64,000 nucleotides of DNA from Plumapathes pennacea (GCA_964036295.1 OZ038470.1:9825078-9889077), one strand, 5' to 3'. Counted from the first letter of the stretch, positions 1 through 10,830 are shown. Translations and numbers: made by a program. The notes: generated from the sequence alone by a model not told the origin.

Positions 1-1440
1 TGGAATGTAGTGACACTTGCCTGCAGTCGGTTCTGGGGAGGTTACCCATTCTATGAAGCCACGTTTCTCCTGGTCAATGATGACATCACTGTACATCTTG
101 AGTTTCTTCGGGTCCTTTGCTAGATGCTGTACCATTGAACAGGTTCTTCTTTCAGTGATGTCAAAATTGGTGGGGAGCGCTGGATGGTCGGACTTCGCAG
201 AGTATCCTTTCTCTGTCCGAGTAATGGAAGTATCCTGGAAGTGGTGCAGGAAGTCAGTACTTGATTCAGTGGCTGTGGGTGGTTGAATGCCTACTGATTC
301 TAGATTCCAGAAACGTTCAAGTTCAAATTCGTCCTGCTTATGTGCTGTCATGACATGTAGAATGGATGTCCGTAGCATGGTAGACTGGGTGGTGTTAGGT
401 ATTGGTTCAGATAAGAGATAACCGATCTTGGATTTGGCTGCAGTAGGTCCACGTCCCCTTATTATTTGGTCTTCCACGATATTCCAGTAGTGGTCTGCAC
501 CTCTCAGGAGGTCAATTTCAAAAAGATCCTCATTTGAAACAGGGTGGGCTAGCTTCAGTCCCTTTAGGTGTGGCATGTGATGCAAGTCGACAGACGTGTG
601 ATTCTGTAGGGGTGCTGCTATTCTTGGAGCAATGATTGTTTCTATGGGGATAGTCGCTCCATTGTCAGTCTGTAAGTGGACAGTGGGCACCTCTACTCGT
701 TTGATGGATGGTGGTGTGCCACCAAAGGCTGACAGGGAGATGATTTCTTCTTTCTCATGTACCAAGTCTAATTGCCTGGCCAAATCGGTTGTGATGAAAG
801 CAGGTTGCGAGCCTTCATCAAAGAGGATATGAGCACTGACCCTCCTCTCATGATATTGCACTGTGGCGATGGCTGTTTTTAGTAGTGTTGGTATGCGCAG
901 GTTTTCGTCCCGCTGCACTGTGTGAAGAGAAGCCACAGCAGGTACAGTGGAATTGACCTCATTCACTTGGTGGGTACTAACAGCGTTTTTCGCTACTGGC
1001 AAAGCTGAGGCAGGTTGGGACTCTCCGTGGCATAGACTTGTGTGGTGTTTCTGGCGGCATATTCTGCAGCGGTTTCGTGACTTGCACTCGATTACTCGAT
1101 GGCGGCCAAGACAATTGAAGCATAGGTTTGCTTCACGTATAGAATGTCTTGGTTTGCTTCACGTATAGAATGATAGAATGTCTTCTTGTTGGATCCTTTA
1201 TCACCATACACTCTAGTGGGTTGTGTTTCCCCTTACAGTAGGCACATTCATGTTTGGTTGCGGGGCGTTTACCATAAGGTTGTAGTGGGGTCTTCTGGTG
1301 TGAACTTGTTACAAATGTAGCAGTGGGAATGGCAGGGGTGGAGTTGGGGATATCAGGAGCATCTGAGTTACTTTGACCTGCTTCGAGTATTTCTATTTCC
1401 TTGAGTATGGCCTTACGGAGTTCATCTAATGTCCATTCCT
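1..1440 (-). pseudogene. BEL/Pao zinc knuckles, protease-like region and start of reverse transcriptase
   Basis: Reading the complement, two cysteine/histidine clusters are visible: CAYCKGKHNPLEC near 1210-1250 and CFNCLGRHRVIEC near 1085-1120. A retropepsin-like segment follows with HILFDEGSQ near 810-835, matching the D-x-GS catalytic region of DUF1758-type proteases. The frame remains open to base 1 and ends in a segment (EWVTSPEPTAGKCHYIP) typical of the linker just before Pao reverse transcriptase. A local tandem duplication near 1130-1175 interrupts the frame between the two cysteine clusters. The protein is cut by the window edge. Confidence 0.7.
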
Positions 1441-1454
1441 TGTTACTGTGCTCT

Positions 1455-1691
1455 CTAGCAAGGCTTTTCTTTTAGATCTATAGGCAATTTCTTGTGGATG
1501 ATTGGTACTAAAATACCCCCATAGGACTCATGAGACTTCCCCAATGCTTTAAGACCACGTATGTGGGTTTCCATTGTGTCATAGAAATGCTGAAGGCTAG
1601 TCAAATGATTCGATGGGCTTGGTAAATTCAGGAGTGCTTCCATATGAGCATTGACAATTCGGTGCGGTTGGCCAAATCGCTCTTGTAACAA
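1455..1691 (-). pseudogene. BEL/Pao gag continuation after frameshift
   Basis: A 78-codon frame that continues the DUF1759 region left off by the upstream gag frame. It opens with LLQERFGQPH, a typical junction motif in Pao-type polyproteins, and ends at a stop shortly before the zinc-knuckle region. It overlaps the 3' end of the upstream frame by about 60 bases, which places the frameshift near 1690-1720. Confidence 0.7.
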
Positions 1692-2380
1692 CTCAATACT
1701 TCTAAGGTAGTTGGCGTTAGTGGAAATCCTGCGATAGATCTTGAAGCATCCCCACGCAATTGAGCTCTCAAATAGTTGAACCTCTGAACGTCACTTAAGT
1801 TAGAGGTGTCATGTACTGCCGCTCGGTACGAATTCCAGAATGATTGCCAGTGAAGGGGATTTCCATCAAAGGTTGGAAGGGTAAGTTTTGGAAGGCGGCT
1901 AACGTTCTGGGGTGCACTTGAATTTGAAATTGAAACTCTACTCACCAAGGTCGTGTCTGACTGTGATGTGTTTGCGATGGTTCCTGAGTCAGGCTGTGAT
2001 GCTTGTGCTGTGGAGACACTTGCAACGTTTTCTGAGTCAGCAGACTGTGCTGGCTGCGTTGCCTCCGCAGATTCATTGACGATGATTGCGTTGTGTGGTT
2101 GCACGACTTGTTCCGTGGGTTCGATCGACTGTTGTGAGATCTCGAGGAATGTTTTTGCTTGGCAAATTTCCTCCGCGATTGCGCCTTGTAGCTCTTCGGA
2201 TTCTAGGATTTCCTTCTCAAGATTATCGGGTTTGTCAATAAGAGCGGCGATTTCCGTGTCCAACTGTGTTAGTTTCTGACGCTTTTGTTCCAGTTGTTGG
2301 ATGTGAGTGCCAAGTGTCGCTCTTTGCATAGCATCGATCGTACCACCCATGAGTTCCTCCATTTTGTGGTGTTTAGTCAA
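1628..2380 (-). pseudogene. BEL/Pao gag, N-terminal part (DUF1759-type), frameshifted
   Basis: A 250-codon open frame. The first ~75 residues are charged and coiled-coil-like, the middle is a low-complexity Ser/Gln/Ala linker, and residues ~165-225 carry the DUF1759 signature of Pao-type gag, including LPKLTLPTFDGNPLHWQSFW and the following RFNYLRAQLRGDA. The frame then goes out of register near residue 225. The expected continuation (ERFGQPH and onward) sits in another frame at 1691-1455. Family knowledge identifies this as retroelement structural protein. It is unlikely to be functional because of the frameshift. Confidence 0.8.
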
Positions 2381-2429
2381 ATGTCCTCTGTGTCCTCTCC
2401 TTCACGCTATTTTTCGTAATAGTTCCTCC

Positions 2430-2447
2430 ATCCTGGTCACAGCACCA
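2430..2447 (-). other. Candidate primer-binding site of the BEL/Pao element
   Basis: On the minus strand this reads TGGTGCTGTGACCAGGAT, one base after a possible LTR end (...TTGACA). A TGG start just inside a 5' LTR is what a tRNA-3'-CCA primer site looks like. It resembles the 3' end of a histidine-type tRNA with about three mismatches, judged by eye. The LTR itself (about 2451-2590) is inferred from position and its TGT...ACA-like ends only. Confidence 0.4.
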
Positions 2448-2592
2448 ATGTCAATTAGAGAAGTGAATGAATTCGAGGACAAACTATAATCAAGACATGA
2501 TTGAACTGAAGAAGCACATGGATTTTAATAACGTGGGGGATACGAGCCCCTGAAAGTCCGCGGCACGGTAACAACAACAACAATAACAACGT

Positions 2593-3234
2593 TTAAAGTG
2601 TTCTCAGTCTGACTCCGACAAACTCCTTGAAGAGTGTCACGGGGCATTTCTCATCCCCAGTTGCGAACATCTTTGGGAGAAAGCTTCTTGGTTTCGCTGA
2701 TAGCCCGGACTGGCGTGTTTTTGTCGGATTTTCGACAAATTCCACGTATTCCATGTTGTTTTCGTCGACGCCGAAGGTGAAGTCATCAACTTTCATGTCG
2801 CGGTGCTCTTGACGTCCTCGAAGGCCAAAGTACTGGGTCAACAGCCACCAAATTGTCTGAGTTAGGACACAAGGACTGTGGTTTTCCAGTTTGTTGCTCT
2901 GCCAGAGCTCTGTTCCTTCGCTGGATGTAAGACTGTGCAATTTGTTTGGCCTCTTCCCTTTCCCTTCTTGTCGGAGAGCCCGAGCTTTTCCCTCGAGCAC
3001 CTGCTTGGACTCTTGAAACTCTCTGTCTCGTGTTATGGAGTACTTGTATCCCCTCTCCTTTAAATGGCGGTCAATGGCAGCAAGCACGATTCGGAGGCTG
3101 TCCGGTTCGTATTCTGTCCCGTCTTGTTTACGAACTGTAGCGTAAAATTCCTGGAGAATTTTGTTTAGCGCCTCTGGTTCGTAGTTCTCAATGGTTTCAT
3201 CTTGGCCTTTGTGCTTTGCCCATGACTTCCACAC
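2593..3234 (-). pseudogene. DUF3504 / KIAA1958-like protein (Crypton-derived), truncated
   Basis: A 213-codon frame starting MWKSWAKHKGQDETIENY. It resembles the DUF3504 domain of KIAA1958, QRICH1 and ZMYM-type proteins, which descend from Crypton tyrosine-recombinase transposons. Visible family hallmarks are LRIVLAAIDRHLKERGY, an R-x-x-K-x-LEGK helix, QTIWWLLTQYFGLRGRQEHR, and ENPTKTRQSG. In the recombinase fold the arginine in GLRGRQEH corresponds to the conserved catalytic-box region. The domain normally runs on past CPVTLFKEF, but here the frame ends a few residues later, exactly where the retroelement-like sequence begins. That suggests the BEL/Pao insertion truncated it. There is no upstream exon that I can recognise. 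Confidence 0.65.
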
Positions 3235-3479
3235 TTTTAACTAGTTGCTAGTACTTTTTGTCGTGTTTTTGTTCTTTGCGTTGTCTTTCAGACCTTGAAT
3301 TAAAACTGTTACATTCTCTAAACCTGTCCGCCATTTTGTTTCGTTGGTTCAGCTGTCAATCATTTTTGCTCGCGGTGGCCTGGGGCCCCAGCGAGCTTAA
3401 AAATGGGCATTTTTCTTTTTTCTTTTTCCTTTTTGTGGGTCGAGAATCAGTACACGGAGATTGGTTCATATTATCACGT

Positions 3480-4935
3480 GCTGGGCGATGACGTAATTGA
3501 CTTCGCTAAACAACTCGAGATGTGGCCAGTGAATTGCTCGTTACTTGTGTGTAAAAGTTAACCGCATCCCATCCAAACTCAACACCATTTGGCTCTGTGG
3601 AATATGCACGGATAAACTCGATTTTCGGGGACGATTTTGGCTCGCGTTCACCGCGGAAACTTTGAGAATAGCCGTAAACAAATATTTGATGGTACCGCTG
3701 TCGCCGATAAATATTTAGTCCCGATGAAACTTTCTGTGGCGACACGAAATACTTTTGGGAAGATAACAGGGCGAAAGCAGAAACCAAAGCTACGGTGAGC
3801 TTTAGCCGTAAAACAATGAAGCTTATGCTTTACTCTGTACATGACATCTGTTGCCTCATAAAATTCTTCTGCGTATCGTACATTGCCTGTTGAAGTGTTT
3901 CTTTCATTCGATCATGTAGCCTTTGTTTCGCAATCGTCATTGAATACCAGAAATGAAAAATACACCGAAATAATTCTGAGGATTGAGTTTGCAGTCACAA
4001 ATGGACTGAACACACTGTGAACAAAAGCGCAATAATATTGTAAACATCTCTCGTGTGACATTCCTCGCTTTCAATTTTATATTTGTTACAGAGCACGAAT
4101 ACTCGAAAGCCTGATAGAAAAAACGTATTGAGTTAATAAAAGAAAACACATAAGTAGTGAAGCGAAAAAGTTAACTGCATCCCATTCAAACTCAACGCCA
4201 TTTGGCTCTGTGGAATATGCACGGATAAACTGGATTTTAGGAAAAGATTTTGGCTCGCGTTCACCGCACAAGCTTTGAGAATAGCCGTAAACAAATGTTT
4301 GATGGTACCTCTGGGGTATTGCAAATATCTCTGTCGCCGATAAGTATTTAGTCCCGACAAAACTTTCTGTGGCGACACGAAATACTTTTGGGAAGATAAC
4401 AGGGCGAAAACAGAAACTAAAGCTACGGTGAGCTTTAGCCGTAAAACAATGACGCTTTATGCTTTACTCTGTAAACATCTCTCGTGTGACATTCCTCGCT
4501 TTCAATTTTATATTTGTTACAGAGCACGAATACTCGAAAGCCTGATAGAAGAAACGTATTGAGTTAATAAAAGAAAACACATGAGCAGTGAAGCGAAGGC
4601 TGGATTAATCGTGGCCTCTGATTAGAAATATGAGTCAAGTCAAACTGTCATAATCGATTGTGCATAAAAAGATATGTCACCCATTCTCAAGATGCAGGGT
4701 CGCTCAACCTTTAAGAAGCAAGTGTATGAGTGTTGTAATAATAATTTTTAGTTTAATCAAGGTGTCAAAAGAGCAAGGTGTCAAAAGCCAAGTTCTCTAT
4801 ATTGTGTGATATTTTTATGGTGAGAAATTGGAAGTCTCTCTTGGGAGTTCCGCTCTTGTCCCCTACTTTCCATTTTATATTCTGGTCTCGACCCAACTCA
4901 CGCCGCGAGCTCACTGGCAAGGCCAGTCTAGTTAA
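3480..4935 (+). repeat. Dispersed repeat family M, partly duplicated in tandem
   Basis: About 3549-3840 and 4164-4460 are direct copies of one segment (including ATTTGGCTCTGTGGAATATG). About 4040-4160 and 4467-4590 are copies of the adjoining segment. The second unit lacks roughly 180 bases that separate these segments in the first, so it looks like an internally deleted tandem copy. More copies of the same family lie at 8108-8515, 32748-33250 (inverted), 58780-59360 and 59370-59525. No open frame is shared between copies, so this is probably a non-autonomous element. Confidence 0.75.
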
Positions 4936-5220
4936 TTTCAAAATTCTGCACTGTTAATTACACATTTCTGCACTGTTTGGGATAAATTGATATGCTCTTA
5001 GCCAATCAGAATGCAGAAATTATTGTATGCATGTTATTAAAAACTGAATCGCCTTGTAAAATAACATGTACAATGATTTTTTGTGGTGCGAAATACGAGA
5101 TGGGACGTGTGGGAAATTGATATCTGAGAAGTCTGTGTCTGTTGCGAAATACAAGATGTGACGTGTGGGAAATTGATAGTCTAGCTTCACGACTGCTTAG
5201 CGCGGCAACACGCTTACAAT

Positions 5221-6085
5221 GGCTGAGGTCACACTAGAAACTTAAAGCGCGCTTTAGGGGTCGAAATCGTGCTTTACGAAACCGTACGATTTAATCACGC
5301 TTTAGGAGACGTAATGTTCAGGTTTCCTTTGGCTGTCAAATATGACAGCCAACATCCGAATCCCATTATAGGTTTCACCCGAAAACCCGTGGATCAGTTT
5401 TTTCTGAGCACATTGCCCGTCGCAAATGTTATCATAGCTCTCTTTGCTATTTTTTACTGTTGATTAGAAAACTTGTTTGGAAAGTGCGGTGTAGGAGATT
5501 CAAAAGAATTAGGACTATCTTACTTCTGAGACAACGGAGGAGAAGGATTGTCCACAACCGAGAGCACGGCCGCCCTCTTAATGTGGGTTTTTCCAAGACC
5601 GCAACATTGGTTTTCATCAATTCCCCTGCCCTAGAAGTGGAATGGAGGAGGCATTTTCGGATATCGAGAGAAACATTTGCTAACATTTGTCAACAAGTCG
5701 GACCAGAGATCGCCAAGGAGGACACCAAAATGCGAAACGCCATCGAAGTATTAAGACGGACGAAACTTGCTCAAAAGTCCGGAAAGAACGTGATTCTATT
5801 TCCAACGCATGGTGATGATCAACTTCCGGAATTGACAGCGGCTTTTCCGAGCGTGCATGTGATTGGTCAGCAAATCGAGCTTTCACTAAAGCTCGTACTA
5901 AGACGTACTTTTTGAAGCGCTTTAGAACGAGAGTTACTTGTTTGAACTTTGCCGCTATTGGTATCGCTTTACATCCTCCCCCATGCGGTCTCCTAAAGCG
6001 CGTTTTTTACGGTCACACACATTTAGGCTAAAGCGTGATTAAGCAGCGCTAAAGCGCGCTTTAACTTTCTAGTGTGACCTCAGCC
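5221..6085 (+). mobile_element. PIF/Harbinger-type element, 865 bp, with 3-bp target duplication
   Basis: The ends are inverted repeats. The left end reads GGCTGAGGTCACACTAGAAA and the right end reads TTTCTAGTGTGACCTCAGCC, 20 of 20 bases complementary. The next ~40 bases hold further matching blocks built around TAAAGCGCGCTTTA. The trinucleotide AAT flanks both sides (5218-5220 and 6086-6088). A partial Harbinger-type transposase reading frame lies inside. Short target duplications, such terminal repeats and this ORF together identify the superfamily. The length shows it is an internally deleted copy. Confidence 0.85.
5460..5915 (+). pseudogene. Harbinger transposase N-terminal fragment
   Basis: A 151-codon frame, basic at the N-terminus (RRRRRIVHNRE). 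Its middle reads WRRHFRISRETFANICQQVG and then KEDTKMRNAIEVLRR. This is the helix-turn-helix-like N-terminal signature of PIF/Harbinger (HARBI1-like) transposases, where an FRMSRETF-type motif is followed by a D-T-x-M-R motif. The catalytic DDE core is absent: the frame runs straight into the right subterminal repeat. It is a remnant inside the 865-bp element, with no catalytic function expected. Confidence 0.75.
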
Positions 6086-6413
6086 AATCTAAATGGTGAC
6101 CGGCTTTGGTGGAATAGAATGAAGAGAACGTTGTTGGTCTTTGTTTTACACGTAAAGAGAAGAGGGACAGGAGAGAAGAAAGTGATCAAGGTATGCTGAC
6201 ATTTCGCCGTACTTGCCATAGCGTGTTTACGTGTCAAAGGTTAATTGTTTGTGGTGTTGACCAAATCTCATCACACCGTTTATCTCAAGGGTCTTGTATC
6301 ACTGGTACTTGAACTGTTATGTATTGCCTGGTTATGACTGTAGCAATATTCAAATAATTTTTTTCTGTTTTATTTTTTTCTAATATAGTAGATTACATGT
6401 ACAAATGAAATAC

Positions 6414-7586
6414 CAACCTCGTTCCCAGGCTCTTTCATCTCCCGAGCCCCGCCCCCGAAGAAAGACTCTGGTTCAGGCTGGTCACGTGTCAGCCAGAATC
6501 TGGCCGGTTGCGAAAAAGAAAACCAAGGGAGGGGCGGTTAAGTCGGAAATTTACTTTACTTTGTCTACTGGGAAAGAAAAATTTGGATATAAAAATTTAA
6601 CACCTCCCATGTAGTTTACGCTGCGTCTGAACAACAAGTCAAGTTGTTGCAGGCCTTGTAGTTCTGTGGGAGACCATTGCAAAAACGTATGTGGAAAACT
6701 GAGCTAATAAAGGACTTCTCGAAACAGCAAAAGATTTTTACAGCAGCTCGTTGCCGCAGAGCGAAGGTTTGTGCAAACCGCATTTAATCTGCAGACCATG
6801 TGAAAGACGCCTCGACAACTTCAGAGCTTTCAAAAAGGTAATTTCGAGAGTCAAGGCTCCTTCGGAAGGGTAAAAAGATGCATTTAAACACGAAGGCGCG
6901 CTGTAATAGGCCGTTGGCCGCCTCTTTCGACATCAAATTTGCATAATGTTTGTTGAATCGCACGTGCGTCCACAGCTTTCAGAGGTCGCTCTGTCCATGA
7001 AATTTCTGCAGCAACTAAAAGTATACCTAAAATTAAACACATACGGGCAACTTTAATGTGGAGTCCTGGACGAAAGGGTTTGAAACGAAATGTTTCTCTT
7101 GGCTGCCAAAATACATTTTGAATTTCGCGGTGCAATGCGATGCATGGCTGCCCACCAAGCATACTTAATTTTTTATTTTGAAGATTATTCTTGGATTTTA
7201 CTCAAATTGTACTCAAAATGAATGTTTATGTGATGAAAAATTGGTGAGGCAACATTATCTTGTTTTGCGTGGTATTCAAGTACAAGGAAAAACATTTTTG
7301 GCTTTTTACTAATTAGGAGCTGTTGTCTCTGTCACTGTTGATTGACAAGTGGCTCTGCGCTTCCCTGGGAAGCGCCCTCTTATAGGAAGCTTGCCAAAAA
7401 GCGTGGCTGATTTGTGTCGTTTGTGCCAGCCTCGTTTTGATTTGGCAAACGCACAGCACAAATTTCTTTGACAGGGGGACCCCTCTCAACGGATTATCTT
7501 TGTGAGCAAGGCACGTGACCAGCCTGAACCAGGGTCTTTCTTCGGGGACGGGGGCTGGGAGATGAAAGAGCCTGGGAATGAGGTTG
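6414..7586 (-). mobile_element. Non-autonomous element of the 9-bp-TSD family, copy A
   Basis: Terminal inverted repeats begin CAACCTCGTTCCCAGGCTCT (left) and end with the complement of the same sequence, with one visible mismatch. The 9-mer ATGAAATAC is duplicated exactly at 6405-6413 and 7587-7595. The interior matches copies at 9558-10568 and 41249-42452, in the opposite orientation to both. No coding frame was recognised. It keeps the segment (7150-7300) that lies just downstream of the helicase ORF in the third copy, so it is plausibly an internal-deletion derivative of a longer element. Confidence 0.9.
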
Positions 7587-7595
7587 ATGAAATAC

Positions 7596-8107
7596 AAATA
7601 AATACTGGCTCAATTGACCGGAAGTGAAACATTGATTCGCTCACGAAATCGCATTGAAACACTTAACAGTAGATTTTTTAAATACAAGACTAAAGAATTT
7701 CAGGTTTTAAGACTGCAAAGGCTCACCATCTGTGATATTACTTGATAACTTTGATCTGAAGTGAAATTTTTCAAATGATTTTCTCGATTTTTCTCAAAGT
7801 TATATTAAATTGAAACTGTTTTTTCAACTTCATAATATTATTTACCCTGTTCCAACCTTTTTAAAGGTTAAAATATCTTTATTTAGTGTTAATTTGCTTT
7901 GTAAAGCATACTTTTTCTAGTAAAATTGAATGTCTTTTTTTTTAATTGAAACCCTTGATGACCTGAAAATACATGAAACTGCTGTTTTTAGAAAGTCAAA
8001 TTTCAAAATTTTCCCCGGACCCCCCTAGAGGTTTGCGCCTGGCGGCGCTCAACTACTGTGGACACCCTCTCAATGCATTTGGCCCTCCTGTCAAACTTAT
8101 TAGCTTC
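7596..8107. other. AT-rich spacer, nothing recognised
   Basis: A/T-rich sequence with many short homopolymer runs, between copy A of the 9-bp-TSD family and a fragment of repeat family M. I see no exon, RNA gene or terminal repeats in it. Confidence 0.5.
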
Positions 8108-8515
8108 ATCCCTGTATTTGTTACAGAGCGCGAATACTCGAAAGCCTCACAGAAGAAAAGCATTCAGTAAAAAAATACATAAGTATTGGAGTGAAGGCTA
8201 GGTTATCGTGGCCTCTGATTGAAGTGTTCAGAGTCAAACTGTCAAAATCGACTGTGCATGAAAAGATAAGTCACGCATTACTCTTTTCTCGCTGGCTAAC
8301 CTTTCCACCCCTAAGCTCAAAATGCAGAGTCGCTCAACCTTTAAGAAGCAAGTGTATGAGTGTTGCAATGACAATTTATAGTAATAGGTTTCATTTGAGT
8401 AAGGTGTCATAAGTAAAGTTCTCTATACTGTTTGATATTTTTCTGGTGAGAAACTGAAAGTCTCTTTTGCGAGTTTCACTCTTGTCCCTGTCCCTCACTG
8501 GCAATTCCAGTCTTG
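8108..8515 (+). repeat. Repeat family M, partial copy
   Basis: This shares TTTGTTACAGAGCGCGAATA, a following CTCGAAAGCCT block, and the downstream TCGCTCAACCTTTAAGAAGC segment with the copy at 4070-4935, in the same order and orientation. Confidence 0.7.
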
Positions 8516-9065
8516 TTTAAGATAGATTAAAGTCTCGATAAAGGTTCGCGCGCCCCTTTCTTGAAATATATAAGCGTATTATATATCGTAAAGGTCTTTG
8601 ACGGCAAATTACAGATCTGGTATTATTGTTTTTAGGCACATTAAAGGTGAATTGCGATTGAGGTTAATTTGAAAATGGAAAAGGGAAACAAAACTTCTGT
8701 CGGATTTATTTGAAAATGCTAAAACACTTTTTTCTGATACTCAATGAAGTTGACTAAAACACCGTGTCACCGTGATTTTTTATCCGTTTTGTTTTAAGGA
8801 TATTATGCTCTTTTAAAGTGGAGGGAGCGTTTCAAAACCCGTTTTTTTATACAAACTATTTAATAAAAAATAAACGAAACAAAAAATCAAAAATCGCTGA
8901 CATGGTATTGCAGAAGAATATTTTGCCCACAGCTCACGAAAATTTGAGCAATATTGACCAACACGCTCGAAAGTTTTGTTTCCCGAAAGACCTGATATTT
9001 CGCGAAAATCTTTCTAGGTTTGTAGTAAAAAAGAAATCAGCCAAATTAATACACAAGCAACGCTT
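8516..9065. other. Spacer, nothing recognised
   Basis: AT-rich intergenic sequence between the family M fragment and the nested MITE. An 83-codon open frame (8818-9069) is Lys/Asn-rich with no family resemblance and is most likely chance. Confidence 0.4.
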
Positions 9066-9068
9066 TTA

Positions 9069-10827
9069 AGGCCTGTGCAAACGAACGCAACATGTTGGCA
9101 CAACATCGCCCAACATTGTTGGTTGAATGTTGTGCGATGTTGGCCGAGGGTGTTCAAACGATCGCAACATTTTGGGCAATGTTGCGTGAAACTAATCCGA
9201 AAGGGGATCTGGGATCGATATTAACCCAAATGCTTTTGCAAAACCGCATGCGTCTATAATATAGCGGCCGATCAACACAGACGATGGAAAGCGCGGAAAT
9301 GCATTTTAATTACTGCCCTTCTGGAAGAGTTCAATCAAACTAAAACGCTCAAGTGTGCACGTTGAGGTTGCGATACTCGTTTTTGAAAACAGACTCTCTT
9401 CGAGCATATGGATTTGCTCGTCAACTTCCTGCTCCGACCACTTTATCCTTATTTGCGGCTGAAACGGCCGTCAACGAGCACTTCACTTTCCGCCATCTTC
9501 TTTGAAACGATTAAGTCCCCATGGTTACCGAATTGACAGAGCATTCAGTGCGCAAGCCAACCTCGTTCCCAGGCTCTTTCATCTCCCAGCCCCCGCCCCC
9601 GAAGAAAGACCCTGGTTCAGGCTGGTCACGTGCCTTGCTCACAAAGATAATCCGTTGGGAGGGGTCCCCCTGTCAAAGAAATTTGTCGTGGTGTGCGTTT
9701 GTCAAATCAAAACGAGGCTGGCACAAACGACACAAATCAGCCACGCTTTTTGGCAAGCTTCCTATAAAAGGGCGCTTCCCAGGGAAGCGCAGAGTCACTT
9801 GTCAATCAGCAGCGACCGAGACAAGAGCTCCTATTAGTAAAAAGCCAAAGATGTCCATTGCACCGCGAAATTCAAAATGTATTTTGGCAGCCAAGAGAAA
9901 CATTTCGTTTCAAACCCTTCCGTCCAGGACTCCACATTAAAGTTGCCCGTATGTGTTTAATTTTAGGTATACTTTTAGTTGCTGCAGAGAAATTTTATGG
10001 ACAGAGCGACTTCTGAATGCTGTGGACGCACGTGCGATTCAACAAACATTATGCAAATTTGATGTCGAAAGAGGCGGCCAACGGCCTTTTATAGCGCACC
10101 TTCGTGTTTAAATGCATCTTTTCACCCTTCCGAAGGAGCCTTGACTCTCGAAATTACCTTTTTGAAAGCTCTGAAGTTGTCGAGGCGTTCACATGGTCTG
10201 CAGATTAAATGCGGCAAACCTTCGCTCTGTGGCAACGAGCTGCTGTAAAACTCTTTCGCTGTTTCGAGAAGTGCCTTATTAGCTCAGTTTTCCGCATACG
10301 TTTTTGCAGTGGTCTCCCACAGAACTACAAGGCCTGCAACAACTTGACTTGTTCAGACGCAGCGTAAACTACATGGGAGGTGTTAAATTTTTATATCCAA
10401 ATTTTTCTTTCCCCAGTAGACAAAGTAAAGCAAATTTCCGACTTAACGGCCCCAAGGGGTTTCCTTTTTTGCAACCGGCCAGATTCTGGCCGACACGTGA
10501 CCAGCCTGAACCAGGGTCTTTCTTCGAGGGCGGGGCCCGGGAGATGAAAGAGCCTGGGAACGAGGTTGTGCGCAAGCGTGAGGCCAACAATGTTGCGCAA
10601 ACCCGTCCAAACGAACGCAACATGTTGCGATGTGCTTCACTGACCACGAGGACAAAAGAAATGTTGGCAGATGTTGGGCGCAAAGTTTGAATGATTTCAA
10701 ACTTCATACAACATGTGCCAACATCATGCAACATCGCCCAACATGGTGTACAAACGATCGCAACATGTTGTGCCCAACAATGTTGGGCGATGTTGTGCCA
10801 ACATGTTGCGTTCGTTTGCACAGGCCT
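9069..10827. mobile_element. Harbinger-like MITE (TTA target duplication) with a nested element
   Basis: The inverted termini start AGGCCTGTGCAAACGAACGC and end with its complement, and the complementarity continues through a CAACAT-rich block of about 60 bases. TTA flanks both ends (9066-9068 and 10828-10830). The element is interrupted by copy B of the 9-bp-TSD family at 9558-10568. Without that insertion the MITE would be about 740 bp. The 3-bp TTA duplication and TIR style fit PIF/Harbinger derivatives. No transposase is present. Confidence 0.85.
9558..10568 (+). mobile_element. Non-autonomous element of the 9-bp-TSD family, copy B (nested)
   Basis: The termini are the same inverted repeat as in copies A and C (CAACCTCGTTCCCAGGCTCT and complement). 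The 9-mer TGCGCAAGC is duplicated exactly at 9549-9557 and 10569-10577. The insertion lies inside the MITE 9069-10827, so it is younger than that MITE. Overlapping frames at 9502-9940 cover the terminal repeat in several registers and are not genes. Confidence 0.9.
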
Positions 10828-10830
10828 TTA

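Larger units (their letters stand above)
1..2590 (-). mobile_element. Decayed BEL/Pao LTR retrotransposon, 5' part
   Basis: On the minus strand, going from high to low coordinates, the order is: a candidate short LTR (about 2590-2451), a tRNA-primer-like site (2447-2430), a gag region with a DUF1759-type segment, CX2C-type zinc knuckles, a retropepsin-like (DUF1758-type) stretch, and the start of the reverse-transcriptase region, which leaves the window at base 1. The order and motifs are those of BEL/Pao elements. The copy is not intact: gag is frameshifted near 1690-1720, and a 20-odd-base segment around 1130-1175 is duplicated in tandem. The 3' half and the second LTR lie outside the window, so the target duplication cannot be checked. 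Confidence 0.8.

Noticed and set aside
1953..2279. 108-codon plus ORF, Cys/Ser-rich
   Set aside because: Exact antisense of the BEL/Pao gag frame, whose coding signature is clear on the other strand.
9502..9940. Two overlapping plus-strand ORFs of 111 and 139 codons
   Set aside because: They read through the terminal repeat of the 9-bp-TSD element in two registers. The same peptides appear from the other copies, so they are repeat artefacts.
10369..10821. 150-codon minus ORF and overlapping frames
   Set aside because: Covers the right end of copy B and the CAACAT-rich terminus of the outer MITE. No protein family, only repeat sequence.
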